From assembly GCF_000411255.1 (NCBI RefSeq), contig NZ_KE150412.1:1501294-1565293 (forward strand): a stretch of 64,000 nucleotides of DNA, written 5' to 3'. The translations under genes were made by a program, and so were the position numbers. Below are positions 46,693 to 55,614 of the stretch, piece by piece. The stretch's first letter is position 1. Each line of letters begins with the position of its first letter. Source of the stretch: Paenibacillus sp. HGH0039 (lineage in GTDB: Bacteria > Bacillota > Bacilli > Paenibacillales > NBRC-103111). The notes beneath the pieces were generated by a model. The model did no database searches and had not been told where the DNA came from. It saw only the letters and a list, made by a program, of their open reading frames with translations.

Positions 46693-47445
46693 TTAAGTCA
46701 AGCGGCCGGAATGGCGCTCGAAAAACTGCTCGAGCGCCGCAGCCCGGTGGCTGATCGCGTTTTTCTCTTCGAGCGGCAGCTCCGCCATCGTCACTCCCCG
46801 CTCCGGCAGATAAAACAGCGGGTCGTAGCCGAACCCGTCCGTGCCGCGCGGCTCCGCGATAATGACACCCTCGCAGGTCCCCTCCGCCTCGAGCGTGTCC
46901 CCGCGGAGCGGGTCGACCAGCGCCAGCGCGCATACAAAGCGCGCGGTGCTCAGCACCTGCGGCGCAGCCGCGTCCGCGGCCTTCGGGCCGTCCGGGAGGC
47001 CCGGCGCCCGTGCGGCGCCGCGGTCCGCCGCGGACGGCTCGCCGGCGGACGCCGCCTGCCCGGCAGCGCCGGGCCCGGGCCGTCCGGTTGCGGCCGAGAC
47101 CGCGCCAAGCTCGCGCAGCAGCTTGGCGTTGTTCGCCGCGTCGGCGGCGTGCTCGCCCGCATACCGGGCGGAGTATACGCCCGGATCGCCGCCGAGCGCG
47201 TCGACGCACAGCCCGGAGTCGTCGGCCAGTACCGGCAGGTTCAGCCTGCCTGCAATCGCCGACGCCTTGATCCGGGCATTCGCCGCGAAGGTCGCGCCGT
47301 CCTCGACGATGTCGGGCATATCGTCGAAATCGTCGAGGCTGCGCACTTCCTTGCCGAAGCGGGCGAAATAATGGGCAAACTCGCGCACTTTACCCTTGTT
47401 GCGCGTGGCGATCACCACGACGCCGGAAGCGGAAAGATCAGGCAC
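46693..47445 (-). CDS. rdgB: XTP/dITP diphosphatase (RdgB/HAM1 family) with a low-complexity insertion
   Basis: A house-cleaning enzyme hydrolysing non-canonical purine triphosphates. [37 protein letters not shown] and [10 protein letters not shown] are diagnostic. At 250 residues it is about 50 longer than usual: between LLREL and ARFVCALAL lies an Ala/Gly/Pro-rich stretch of about 55 residues coded by extremely GC-rich DNA (46955-47110). The start overlaps rph by 8 bases; GTG 47445 has GGAG 9 bases upstream, GTG 47451 is an alternative. Confidence 0.9.
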   Translation of the reverse strand: MPDLSASGVVVIATRNKGKVREFAHYFARFGKEVRSLDDFDDMPDIVEDGATFAANARIKASAIAGRLNLPVLADDSGLCVDALGGDPGVYSARYAGEHAADAANNAKLLRELGAVSAATGRPGPGAAGQAASAGEPSAADRGAARAPGLPDGPKAADAAAPQVLSTARFVCALALVDPLRGDTLEAEGTCEGVIIAEPRGTDGFGYDPLFYLPERGVTMAELPLEEKNAISHRAAALEQFFERHSGRLT

Positions 47446-48187
47446 GGACACCCGCTCCGATCAGGCCGCTTACGCGTCCAAGCGCTTTTTTCTGCTCCTC
47501 GACCATTGTGTAGACGCCGCCTTCGGCCAAGGCCAGCAGGGTGTTCAGCTCCTCGCGCGAGAAAGGCGCCTCTTCTCCCGTCCCCTGTACTTCCACGAAC
47601 TTCCCGGTTCCGGTCATGACCACGTTCATATCGACGTGCGCCTGGGAATCTTCCGTGTACATCAAGTCCAGCAGGGGCTTGCCGTTCACGATCCCGACGC
47701 TGACGGAGGCAAGGTAATCCGTAATCGGCAGCTTGCTCAGCTTGCCGCTGGCCACCAGCTTCTCCATGGCAAGCGCCATTGCTACGAAGGCTCCCGTGAT
47801 GGAAGTCGTTCTCGTCCCGCCGTCCGCCTGGATCACATCGCAGTCGAGCGTTACGGAACGCTCTCCGAGCGCTTCCAAGTTAACGACGGAGCGCAGCGCG
47901 CGTCCGATCAGCCGCTGGATTTCCATCGTGCGGCCGCCGAGCTTTCCTCTGGCCGCTTCTCTCTGGTTGCGGACCTGGGTAGCGCGCGGGAGCATCGAAT
48001 ATTCGGCGGTTACCCAGCCTTTGCCCTGGCCTTTCATAAAGGGAGGAACACGCTCTTCCACGGTTGCGGTACAAATGACTTTCGTCTCCCCGACTTCTAT
48101 TAGAACCGAACCTTCGGCATGTTTGATATAGTGCGGCGTAATTTTCATCGGTCTTAGCTGGTCATTCTGTCTTCCATCGGCTCGCAT
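47438..48187 (-). CDS. rph: Ribonuclease PH
   Basis: A 249-residue phosphorolytic 3'-5' exonuclease maturing tRNA ends. GRQNDQLRP at the N-terminus, [17 protein letters not shown] and [11 protein letters not shown] are typical. ATG 48187 is set by AGGAGG 7 bases upstream; a longer frame is non-coding upstream. The gerM-rph-rdgB order matches B. subtilis. Confidence 0.95.
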   Translation of the reverse strand: MRADGRQNDQLRPMKITPHYIKHAEGSVLIEVGETKVICTATVEERVPPFMKGQGKGWVTAEYSMLPRATQVRNQREAARGKLGGRTMEIQRLIGRALRSVVNLEALGERSVTLDCDVIQADGGTRTTSITGAFVAMALAMEKLVASGKLSKLPITDYLASVSVGIVNGKPLLDLMYTEDSQAHVDMNVVMTGTGKFVEVQGTGEEAPFSREELNTLLALAEGGVYTMVEEQKKALGRVSGLIGAGVRA

Positions 48188-48573
48188 TCTGTATCCTCCT
48201 GTACGATCATAGCATCCATTTCTATCCTTCCTATTGTAGCAAACAAAGGAGCCGAGCAAAAGCACCGCGGGTTTCGACGAAAAAAGGGAGAGCTCTTCTC
48301 TCCCCTCAAACCTCCGTAAGGTCCGACAATGCGGCTTTCCCGACCTAAGGACCGGAAGCCAAGTTTTAAAAACGTCCGCCCCGCTTTGCCCGGAAGTTCC
48401 CCCTAGAGGGGTTAGGAGCCGCATAACGGCGCTTGCCCCCGGATCTCCCGATGTGGGTTAAGGCGTCGCATAACGGCAGGCCACACCGCTTTGCACCCTC
48501 CGTTTACGCTTGGGCTTCACGAAGCCCCGCGTTTCGGCCTGTCACGCGGCGGACTCCCCCTCGGCTAAACCTT
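48188..48573. other. gerM-rph intergenic region
   Basis: No gene seen. It contains the gerM terminator (48280-48304) and, nearer gerM, two copies of CGCATAACGGC (48420-48430 and 48467-48477) of unknown meaning. A promoter for rph is presumably here but none is convincing. Confidence 0.4.
48280..48304 (-). terminator. Terminator downstream of gerM
   Basis: GGGAGAG (48286-48292) pairs with CTCTCCC (48298-48304) over a 5-base loop, followed on the minus strand by TTTTTTCG. It is about 270 bases past the gerM stop. Confidence 0.7.
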
Positions 48574-49629
48574 TTACAGTTTTTCCGGGTTCGGGTTCAA
48601 ATGAAGCGGCCGGGAGACGGGCTGGCTGTAGGTTTGGGAATCGGAGGTTTCCACCTTCGGACTGCCGTTCACCGTTATTTGAACTTTGGCGGCGTTCGTA
48701 TTTTCCGTCAGAGACAAAATAACCGACTGGAGCCCGTCCGCGGGCGCTTTTTTGTTACCGTCCAGAAGCTGGTCGGAGAAGTTTACCGTCAGCACCGTGT
48801 CCGACGTCTTCTTCACATCCAGCACCTTGGCGGAAGCGTTCAATACCGGCTGCAGGCCCTTCGACGTGTTGGGGCCTTTCAAAAGTTCGTCCATGACCGC
48901 CTTGGCGACGTCATCGGTCCTTTTTACCAGGCGTGTAACCGGTACATAATATTTGCCGTTTTGCGCCGTTGCATTCGTAAAGTACAGCGTCACCGGCGTG
49001 GACTGGCCGTAATCGACCCCTTCCTGCTTCTCCAGGTTAATGCCGATTTTGCGCGAAAGCGGTTCGTCCAGCGGCGTGCGGGCCACCGGCATTTCCTTAA
49101 GCTCCTGCCCGTTTATTTTGATCTTCACCTGCTCGACGGTTGAAAAACCGGTCATGGCCCAGGTGATCCCCTCCATGATTTTGCGTTCTTCCTTGGCGTC
49201 GTATTTTTTGAAGGCCTGGTTGAAATTGACCGTGGCCAGTTTATCCTTTATGTCCACCGTCAGCGTAGTCCCTTCGGGCAGCAGAGAGGCAAACCCGGCG
49301 GGAAGCTGGCTTTCGCCCGGGCCTTTGGCCACCATATATTCCAGCGTGGTCTTCGCCACCGACTGTGTCTTCGGCAAATCCAGACTGACCGGAACGACGA
49401 AGCCTTTCGGATCTTTCGCATAGACGGTCATTTTGGCGGTTTGCGACGTTTTGGCGCCTGCGTCCGCTCCGGTTCCCCCCGTACCGGTTCCCGTCTCCAT
49501 CGCGGTTTCGGTACCGGGCGGCGGAGCGTCGATCGGTTTGGACTCCGACCCCCACATACCACATCCCGTCCCGAGAATCGCGATCGCTCCTGTCATGGCT
49601 GCCGCCTGAAGCCAGCGTACCTTTCTCAT
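48574..49629 (-). CDS. gerM: GerM-like lipoprotein with two GerMN domains
   Basis: A 351-residue exported lipoprotein; the signal ends in the lipobox ILGTGC. A Gly/Thr-rich linker is followed by two GerMN domains (about residues 66-185 and 200-325), each with the TVNF motif of the family (LATVNFNQAF and VLTVNFSDQLL). GerM acts in spore formation and germination, bridging mother cell and forespore. ATG 49629 has AGGAGG 8 bases upstream. No clear sigma-E promoter was found. Confidence 0.9.
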   Translation of the reverse strand: MRKVRWLQAAAMTGAIAILGTGCGMWGSESKPIDAPPPGTETAMETGTGTGGTGADAGAKTSQTAKMTVYAKDPKGFVVPVSLDLPKTQSVAKTTLEYMVAKGPGESQLPAGFASLLPEGTTLTVDIKDKLATVNFNQAFKKYDAKEERKIMEGITWAMTGFSTVEQVKIKINGQELKEMPVARTPLDEPLSRKIGINLEKQEGVDYGQSTPVTLYFTNATAQNGKYYVPVTRLVKRTDDVAKAVMDELLKGPNTSKGLQPVLNASAKVLDVKKTSDTVLTVNFSDQLLDGNKKAPADGLQSVILSLTENTNAAKVQITVNGSPKVETSDSQTYSQPVSRPLHLNPNPEKL

Positions 49630-49937
49630 TTCCATCCCCTCCTGTTCGTATGTGCCTTGCGCAAAGGTTCGGCATGACCTGGGGCCCGCCGCCGGCAGCG
49701 CCTTCTTTCGGGAGTTTCCTGCCGGTCCGGATGACGTTTGTCCTTCGTACTCCTATGTATACAGGGGGCCTGCCTGCTTTATGCCCGAGTTGTCCGAAAA
49801 AACGGGACAATTTCCGGGCTTGTTCCCTTTCCGTCCACCTTTTCCAAAGACAAATCCGTTCCAAAGCGATACTCTTTCCTAAAAAAAGGGTATACTAGGG
49901 TATCTGCTTTCATTTGACAACGGAGGAGAAGCCCATC
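49630..49937. other. Divergent gerM/pgpA-like intergenic region
   Basis: No gene seen in these 308 bases. The gerM-proximal half is GC-rich with inverted GC blocks (CCGGCAG type); the pgpA-proximal half contains a TATACT hexamer at about 49891 without a good -35. Confidence 0.4.
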
Positions 49938-50465
49938 GTGAAATATTCCCTGGATAGTGAAAAAGTAGCTTCGGCTACCCGCGAGCTGCTTGAAAAAAGA
50001 GGCGTTCAAACGTCTCAAATCGCCGAACTGACCTATTTTCTGCAAAAAGATTATTTCGAATCGCTGACCCTGGAGCAGTGTCTGGCGAGCGTGGAATCCG
50101 TCCTGGCCAAAAGGGAAGTACAAAACGCCGTCCTGACCGGCATTCAGCTGGACATGCTTGCGGAAGAAGGCAAGCTGATCTCCCCTCTGCAGGAGATGAT
50201 TCAGCATGACGAAGGCTTGTACGGCTGCGACGAGATCCTTGCCTTGTCGATCGTGAACGTTTACGGGAGCATCGGATTCACGAATTTCGGCTATATCGAC
50301 AAGCTGAAACCGGGCATCCTGAAAAAGCTCAATGATAAAAGCACCTACGAAAAGCATACGTTTCTCGACGATATCGTCGGCGCCATCGCCGCTGCCGCGA
50401 GCTCCCGCATTGCCCACCGCAAGCAATCGGAAGCCGAAAAGAAAGGCGACGCTCCCGGGAGCTGA
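49938..50465 (+). CDS. Phosphatidylglycerophosphatase A family protein (YutG-like)
   Basis: A 175-residue member of the PgpA-related family. The segments AKREVQNAVLTGIQLDMLAEEG, DEGLYGCDEILALSIVNVYGSIGFTNFGY and FLDDIVGAIAAAASSRIAH are nearly identical in pattern to B. subtilis YutG. It is proposed to dephosphorylate phosphatidylglycerophosphate, although the Bacillus type lacks membrane spans. GTG 49938 is preferred: GGAGGAG lies 9 bases upstream, whereas TTG 49914 has no site. Confidence 0.85.
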   Translation: MKYSLDSEKVASATRELLEKRGVQTSQIAELTYFLQKDYFESLTLEQCLASVESVLAKREVQNAVLTGIQLDMLAEEGKLISPLQEMIQHDEGLYGCDEILALSIVNVYGSIGFTNFGYIDKLKPGILKKLNDKSTYEKHTFLDDIVGAIAAAASSRIAHRKQSEAEKKGDAPGS

Positions 50466-50768
50466 GAGGCCTTTCCTAAACCGGGATGTGTTCCCCCGTT
50501 ATACGGCGCCAAACACCGTGCGCTGCGGGGAGCCGCGAGCAGTGTGAGAAGACGAACAGCTTAGGGGGAAACGGAATAGAGCGGACGAACAGTCCGTCAG
50601 AGTTGTTTTCCGGCTGTCGTCAAGGACGCTCCGAATAGAGGAGCCGACACAAAAAGGGAACCCCATGACGGCGGTTCCCTTTTCCATTTCCCTTTTTCAT
50701 CCCAAGATTGCCGAGGCTTCCCTCTTGTCCGTTCCCCTTACATACGCAGCATGCAGCTTCCTGTCCGG
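50466..50768. other. Intergenic region with a bidirectional terminator
   Basis: No gene seen. An 11-bp stem, AAAAGGGAACC (50652-50662) with GGTTCCCTTTT (50673-50683), has T-rich tails on both strands and likely ends both convergent transcripts. Confidence 0.5.
50652..50690. terminator. Bidirectional terminator between pgpA-like and the small membrane-protein gene
   Basis: An 11-bp stem with a 10-base loop; TTTTCC follows on the plus strand and TTTTTGTG on the minus strand. Confidence 0.8.
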
Positions 50769-51173
50769 TCACCGGTATCTCCGGGCAACGATATATTCCG
50801 CCGCCGGAAGGAGCACGATACCCAGTCCCAGTAAAATCAGCACAGCCATATTATCCCGGCCGAAAGCCAGTTTTTCCACTATACAGACGATTAGGGAAGC
50901 GGCAAGCATAATGAAATAGGCCGCTTTGGCGCTAACGAAAGTAATGTGCCTGCCCATCTCTTCCTCCTGCGTAATGCCTTCCCCGTCCTCCTTGTTCCCC
51001 CAGGTCAGAGCGCCGAACATCGCGGCCAGGGCAGCCGCTATGCTCGTTAATTCGCTCGTTCCGACCGGTTCTCCGGACGCGTACTTTTTAAGCGTAAATC
51101 CGATGACAACCAGTGAGGTAAGTCCGAAACCCGCAGCAATGAGCCGCTGCTTCGATGTTTTCCGTCCGGTCAC
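50769..51173 (-). CDS. Small polytopic membrane protein next to an XRE regulator
   Basis: A 134-residue protein with about four hydrophobic helices (including LIAAGFGLTSLVVIGFTL and MAVLILLGLGIVLLPAAEYIVA). Function not recognised, but small membrane proteins paired with a YozG/YgzD-type XRE regulator are common in Bacillales. GTG 51173 has AAGGAGG 8 bases upstream; longer frames overlap the regulator gene and are rejected. It lies 28 bases after the regulator stop, so the two are co-transcribed. Confidence 0.7.
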   Translation of the reverse strand: MTGRKTSKQRLIAAGFGLTSLVVIGFTLKKYASGEPVGTSELTSIAAALAAMFGALTWGNKEDGEGITQEEEMGRHITFVSAKAAYFIMLAASLIVCIVEKLAFGRDNMAVLILLGLGIVLLPAAEYIVARRYR

Positions 51174-51201
51174 AGTTTCCGCCTCCTTGTATACTGCCGT
51201 T

Positions 51202-51402
51202 TTACGTGTCTTTGTCTGCCTGGAACAAGTCATCCACCGTGACGCCCAGCGTACGGGCCAGATGAAAAGCCAGTTGGAGACTCGGATCGTACTTGTTGTT
51301 TTCAATGGCATTAATGGTCTGTCTGGACACGCCGCACGCTTTGGCGAGATCTTCCTGAGACAGCCTGATTCGTTTGCGCAGCTCATGAATCCGATTTTCC
51401 AT
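51202..51402 (-). CDS. XRE-family regulator (YgzD/YozG-like)
   Basis: A 66-residue, single-domain helix-turn-helix protein: RIHELRKRIRLSQEDLAKACGVSRQTINAIENNKYDPSLQLAF. ATG 51402 has GGAG 6 bases upstream. It is first in a two-gene unit with a small membrane protein, and its promoter carries a palindrome that it probably binds. Confidence 0.85.
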   Translation of the reverse strand: MENRIHELRKRIRLSQEDLAKACGVSRQTINAIENNKYDPSLQLAFHLARTLGVTVDDLFQADKDT

Positions 51403-51424
51403 AGCAGACTCCAATGTCAAAATG

Positions 51425-51479
51425 TTTTTACATCTTGATTGTAAAAAGAAGCGTTGGAAATGTCAAATATTTTTTACAT
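51425..51479 (-). promoter_or_regulatory. Promoter and operator of the XRE/membrane-protein unit
   Basis: On the minus strand TTGACA (51461-51466) and TACAAT (51438-51443) are 17 bases apart, a near-consensus promoter. TTTTTAC (51425-51431) and GTAAAAA (51441-51447) form a palindrome over the -10, and a third TTTTTACAT half-site lies just upstream at 51471-51479, suggesting autorepression. Confidence 0.75.
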
Positions 51480-51502
51480 AAAGCATGTACAGCGGTGCAT
51501 AA

Positions 51503-51531
51503 AAAACGGACCCCCTTACCGGAGAGTCCGC
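51503..51531 (-). terminator. Possible terminator after the MBL-fold gene
   Basis: ACGGAC and GTCCGC arms enclose an inner CCC/GGAG pairing; the minus strand continues TTTTTTA. It lies about 195 bases past the MBL stop, so assignment is uncertain. The rest of the gap up to 51725 shows no gene. Confidence 0.45.
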
Positions 51532-51725
51532 TGTATGGTTGTTTGTTTGGGCACTGGAAACACCTAAATAGGAATGCCCCCGATGCGAGGGTTCGCAGTG
51601 AAACCAGAAACGAGCTTGTACGGCATAGGCACCGTCCGCGATCAGCTCCGTCTTTACGAAGCCTCACGAAGCATCGCATCGCCACGCTTGAACTCCGCGA
51701 GAAAACGCGAGGGACGGGCGACCGC

Positions 51726-52712
51726 TCAAAACCGCGCCTGGTACACGATGATCCCTTCCCTCTCGCTCTCGGCCGCTCGGCCGTCAAGCGCAAGGCGCAC
51801 CGTATGCGCAATCGTCTCCGCCATGGCGAAGCGGAGCTGATGCAGCGTAAGCCGGTCGCCGAACGTATCGCGGCAGAGCGCGTAAGCCGTCATCGGCTCG
51901 TGCAGCTTGTCCGCCATGAGCGCAAGCCGCTCCTCGTGATGGCGGACAAGCTCTTCCGCCCGCTGGCCGAAGGCGGCGAAGGGCGACCGGTGGCCCGGGT
52001 ACGCCATTTCGACGGGCAGCGGGGCGATCTCCCGCAGGCTGCCCATGTACGCGCCGAGCGGGTCGTCTTCGACGCCCGGCATAAAGCTCACGTTCGGCGA
52101 AATTTGCGGCAGCACATGATCGCCGCAGAAAATCTCGCGCGTCTGTGCGTCGTAGAAGCACAGATGCCCGGCCGCATGTCCGGGCGTCTCGATCGCTTCG
52201 TACACTGCGCCGCCCAGACGCACGCGGTCTCCCGCCCGCAGCGCGGTCAGCTGCGGCTGCGGCGAAACTTGCGGGACGAAGCTGTCCATATGCTTCGCCA
52301 GCTCCCCGCACAGCGCGGCATCCATGCCGTGCCGCGCGAAAAGTCCGGTCAGCAGCGATGTCATCGGCTGACCGTCGCCCCACAGGAGCCGCACCTGACC
52401 GATGCCGGTTTCCGACAGGTAAACCGGCGCGCCCGTGCGCTCCTGGAACCAGCCCGCCATCCCGTAGTGGTCGGGATGGTGGTGGGTCAGTACGACCTGC
52501 GAGATGCGGTCGTACCCGAAGCCGAGCCCCTCCAGCGCTTCGTTCCACAGCGCCTCCGCGGCTTCCGTGCGCAGGCCCGGATCGATCACCGTCAGGCTCC
52601 CGTCCGGCTCCCTAAGCAGATAGCTGTTGACCCATCGCAGGGGAAAAGGCAGAGGGACTTTGATCTGCCAAAGCCCCTCCCGTAAAGCGATGACCGTTGT
52701 TGAATGACTCAT
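51726..52712 (-). CDS. MBL-fold metallo-hydrolase
   Basis: A 328-residue metallo-beta-lactamase-fold enzyme with the metal motif THHHPDH at residues 76-82, further ligands in TPGHAAGHLC and FCGDHVLPQIS, and a C-terminal helical domain (RAEELVRHHEERLALMADKLH) as in LACTB2-like hydrolases. Substrate unknown. Its start overlaps the methyltransferase stop as ATGA, so the pair is translationally coupled. Confidence 0.88.
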   Translation of the reverse strand: MSHSTTVIALREGLWQIKVPLPFPLRWVNSYLLREPDGSLTVIDPGLRTEAAEALWNEALEGLGFGYDRISQVVLTHHHPDHYGMAGWFQERTGAPVYLSETGIGQVRLLWGDGQPMTSLLTGLFARHGMDAALCGELAKHMDSFVPQVSPQPQLTALRAGDRVRLGGAVYEAIETPGHAAGHLCFYDAQTREIFCGDHVLPQISPNVSFMPGVEDDPLGAYMGSLREIAPLPVEMAYPGHRSPFAAFGQRAEELVRHHEERLALMADKLHEPMTAYALCRDTFGDRLTLHQLRFAMAETIAHTVRLALDGRAAESEREGIIVYQARF

Positions 52713-53464
52713 TGCAGGCTTTCTCCTTCCCTTCCTCCGACAAAAATCATCCGGGGAGACGACTCCCGGTCGTAATCCTTACCGTCATAGCTGCCGTAGA
52801 TCCGGTCGACCCGCAAACCCGCCGCGTACAGCATATCGACAAAAGCCTCGCAGCTGTACAGGCGCACCTGTTCCGAATAATGCCGCGGGCCGTCCTGTTC
52901 ATCCGTGATGCAAATTTGTTTGCGGACATACCCGTTCTCGATGGAGCGTGTCTCTTCTATAAAAAGGCCGTTCTCCTCGCGGCTTGAATGGGGAACGAGG
53001 TTCGTTTTGACATAAGCGGGATTTAAATAGTCAATAATAAATTTCCCGTCCGGCCGCAGAAGCCGTTCGATTTCCGACAACACCAGGCGGTTTTCTTCCT
53101 CCTGCTCGAAGTATCCGAAGGAAGTGAACAAATTGACCACGGCGTGAAAAGATTCCTCGCTCGGAACCCGCCGCATATCTCCGTGCAGCCAGGTTACCCG
53201 CTCCTCCGGGTCCTGCTTCCGCGCCTCCCCAAGCAGGGTATCCGACAAGTCGATACCCGTCACCGTATAGCCGAAATCGGCGAGCGCCAGCGAATGGCGG
53301 CCCATGCCGCAGCACAGGTCCAGCACACGGGCGCCTTCGGGTAGATGAAGCCAGTTCATCATCCGTTTGACCTCGGCGTAAGCTCCTTCGAAATTGCGGT
53401 GTTTGTACACCAGCAGATAGTCTTTTCCGAAGCTTTCCCGGTACCACGCGCTTTTAACTTTCAT
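52709..53464 (-). CDS. Class I SAM-dependent methyltransferase
   Basis: A 251-residue methyltransferase. Motif I is VLDLCCGMGRHSLALA (about residues 47-62), followed by VTGIDLSDTLL and the acidic motif LHGDMRRVP. The downstream half resembles bacterial small-molecule methyltransferases. Coupled to an MBL-fold hydrolase gene by a 4-base overlap; substrate unknown. Confidence 0.87.
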   Translation of the reverse strand: MKVKSAWYRESFGKDYLLVYKHRNFEGAYAEVKRMMNWLHLPEGARVLDLCCGMGRHSLALADFGYTVTGIDLSDTLLGEARKQDPEERVTWLHGDMRRVPSEESFHAVVNLFTSFGYFEQEEENRLVLSEIERLLRPDGKFIIDYLNPAYVKTNLVPHSSREENGLFIEETRSIENGYVRKQICITDEQDGPRHYSEQVRLYSCEAFVDMLYAAGLRVDRIYGSYDGKDYDRESSPRMIFVGGREGESLQ

Positions 53465-53519
53465 GCCCGCATCCTCCCGATCTTTTTTTAGTACGGATTA
53501 TAAATAAGCGGCCGGTTTC

Positions 53520-54470
53520 TCAATCGAACCAGCCTTTGCGCTTAAACCAGACATACATGGCAAACCCGATTCCGAACATAATCAAAAGAACAATAAAATA
53601 ACCGTAGGGCCAATGAAGTTCGGGCATGTTGTCAAAGTTCATTCCGTAAATTCCCGCGAGAAACGTCAGCGGCATAAAAATCGTCGTGATGACAGTCAGC
53701 GTTTTCATAATGGTATTCATCCGGTAAGAATTCAATGAAATGAAATTTTCCCGCATGTCCGCGGTCGTGTCCCGGATCGAGTCGATCATTTCCGCCAGCT
53801 TCAGCAGATGATCGTAAATGTCCGCATAATAAATCTGCTGCTCACGCACGTTCGGCAGCTTGTCCGAATTGACGACCCGGTAGAGCAGGTCGCGCATGGG
53901 AATGATCGACCGCCTCAGATGCGCCAGCTTGGAGCGGATGTCGAACACGCCGCGCATAAGCGCGTGAATGGACGTGCCTTTCTGGTCGGAATCGAAATCG
54001 TTCATCTCGTCTTCCAGCATATGTATACAAGGAAAATATTCATCCACGAGCTTGTCCATGACGAGATACGCGCCGAAGGAAGAGCCTCTTTTCCAGTTGT
54101 CCGGTTCGGCTTGAAGCTTCTGCCAGGCGTCGTTGATCTCTTTGAGCTCGGTGAAATGGAAAGAAACAAGGAAGCGGGGCGCGACGAAAAGATCGACCTC
54201 ATCGGCTTCCAGCGTCTGTGGATGAATGGCGTGCAGCACGAAAAAATGGACATCCTCATAGTGGTCCAGCTTCGGCCTCTGCAGCAGATGAAAGCAGTCT
54301 TCAACCGCAAGCGGATGAAAATGAAAATGGGTATCGAGCAGCAAAGCTTCTTCGTGAGTCGGGTTGTTGAAGTCTACCCAGTACCAGTCGATAGAATCTC
54401 TGTCCAGCTCCTGCAAAGGCAGGTCCAAGACCAGTTCTCCGCTGCGGGTAACGGCGACCGTGCGAATCAT
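53520..54470 (-). CDS. corA: CorA-family magnesium/divalent cation transporter
   Basis: A 316-residue pentameric channel subunit. The large cytoplasmic N-terminal domain is followed by a long stalk helix and two C-terminal spans; the selectivity motif GMN is at 276-278 (LAGIYGMNFDNMPE), and the cytoplasmic tail ends in KRKGWFD. ATG 54470 has GAGG 6 bases upstream; longer frames are non-coding. It is downstream of the LysR gene on the same strand but probably separate. Confidence 0.93.
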   Translation of the reverse strand: MIRTVAVTRSGELVLDLPLQELDRDSIDWYWVDFNNPTHEEALLLDTHFHFHPLAVEDCFHLLQRPKLDHYEDVHFFVLHAIHPQTLEADEVDLFVAPRFLVSFHFTELKEINDAWQKLQAEPDNWKRGSSFGAYLVMDKLVDEYFPCIHMLEDEMNDFDSDQKGTSIHALMRGVFDIRSKLAHLRRSIIPMRDLLYRVVNSDKLPNVREQQIYYADIYDHLLKLAEMIDSIRDTTADMRENFISLNSYRMNTIMKTLTVITTIFMPLTFLAGIYGMNFDNMPELHWPYGYFIVLLIMFGIGFAMYVWFKRKGWFD

Positions 54471-54588
54471 AAAGGTCCTCATTTCGTCCGTGATCAGGGT
54501 GAAAGCATTGGGTATATCGTACCATGTTTTGCCTGGAAACAAAACGGTGCTTGGCGCGGAAGCGATTGGAGCCGGCCTCCTTGTCTCC

Positions 54589-55482
54589 TTAGCGGTTCGG
54601 CCGGGACAGCCACTCCTTCGAAAACCGCAGCCATTCGCGGGCGGCATAAGATAAGTAACCCTCTTTGCGCCAAATCATAACAAGATGCCACGGAATCCGC
54701 GGAGAAACCAGGGTAATCGTGGCCACTTTGTCCGGACTCAGCTTGCGGCAGATCGTTTCGGGCAGCAGGGCGACGCCGAGGCCCGCTTCCGCCATCCCGC
54801 TCAGAAAATCCCACTGGGAGCTTTCGTAGATGATGTCGGGCTTGAATCCCGCCTGGATGCAGGCTTCGGGAATGCTCTCGTGCAGGGTGAAGCCTTCGCG
54901 GAACATAAGGAACTTCTCGCCGCTGAGCTCCGCAAGGCGGACGGTCTGCCTGTGTGCGAGCCGGTGCCCGTGATGCACGACAAGCCGGAGCTCTTCCTTG
55001 ACGAAGGCAAACATCTCGAAGCGCTCCGCATCGACGGGAAGCACCGCGACGCCGAGATCGAGACTCCCGCTCTCCACCTCGCGTTCGACCGTGCGGGCCC
55101 CTTCCTCGATCAGCCGGATCCCGATCCCGGGATACAGCTTATGGAAAGCGGCGATCAGCTCCGGGAAGAAAGGCGCTCCGGTCATCGGCGGCAGGCCGAT
55201 CCGGATCTGCCCTTTGCGCATGGAAGTCACGTCCTCGAGATCGACGGAGAGATTTTCCAGAGAGCGGACAATCTGCTGCGCCTGGATCATTACGGCTTCA
55301 CCCGCATCCGTCAATACAATCTGACGGGCCGTGCGGTCAAACAGCTCGACGCCGAGTTCCTCCTCCAGGATGCGGATCATTTTGCTGATGGTGGGCTGAG
55401 TGACGTGCAGAGCTTCCGCCGCTTTGGTGAAGCTTCTGCGCTTAGCCGTCTCCAGAAAATATTGCAGATGCCGAACGTCCAA
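54589..55482 (-). CDS. cidR: LysR-family regulator CidR (YwbI-like)
   Basis: A 297-residue regulator. The N-terminal helix-turn-helix is HLQYFLETAKRRSFTKAAEALHVTQPTISKMI; the rest is a substrate-binding domain. It is divergent from cidA-cidB, the arrangement of B. subtilis ywbI/ywbHG, where it activates the holin-like operon in response to acetate or overflow metabolism. TTG 55482 is preferred, with AAAGGAGG 7 bases upstream. Confidence 0.85.
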   Translation of the reverse strand: MDVRHLQYFLETAKRRSFTKAAEALHVTQPTISKMIRILEEELGVELFDRTARQIVLTDAGEAVMIQAQQIVRSLENLSVDLEDVTSMRKGQIRIGLPPMTGAPFFPELIAAFHKLYPGIGIRLIEEGARTVEREVESGSLDLGVAVLPVDAERFEMFAFVKEELRLVVHHGHRLAHRQTVRLAELSGEKFLMFREGFTLHESIPEACIQAGFKPDIIYESSQWDFLSGMAEAGLGVALLPETICRKLSPDKVATITLVSPRIPWHLVMIWRKEGYLSYAAREWLRFSKEWLSRPNR

Positions 55483-55559
55483 GTCATCGCCTCCTTTAGC
55501 CTTCTGCATTGGTTCCCCTTCCATAGAGAAAAGGAATGAAAACTATTCGATATATGTAT

Positions 55560-55588
55560 TTTACCTATCCTTGTCCCCTACGTATACT
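55560..55588 (+). promoter_or_regulatory. Probable cidAB promoter
   Basis: TTTACC (55560-55565) and TATACT (55583-55588) are 17 bases apart in the cidR-cidA divergent region. The imperfect -35 fits a promoter that needs LysR-type activation. Confidence 0.55.
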
Positions 55589-55614
55589 CGGAATTATGGA
55601 AGGGGATTATCCGG

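Noticed and set aside
48420-48477. Two copies of CGCATAACGGC as a repeat element
   Set aside because: Only two 11-base copies, with no terminal structure or further copies seen; likely chance or a local duplication.
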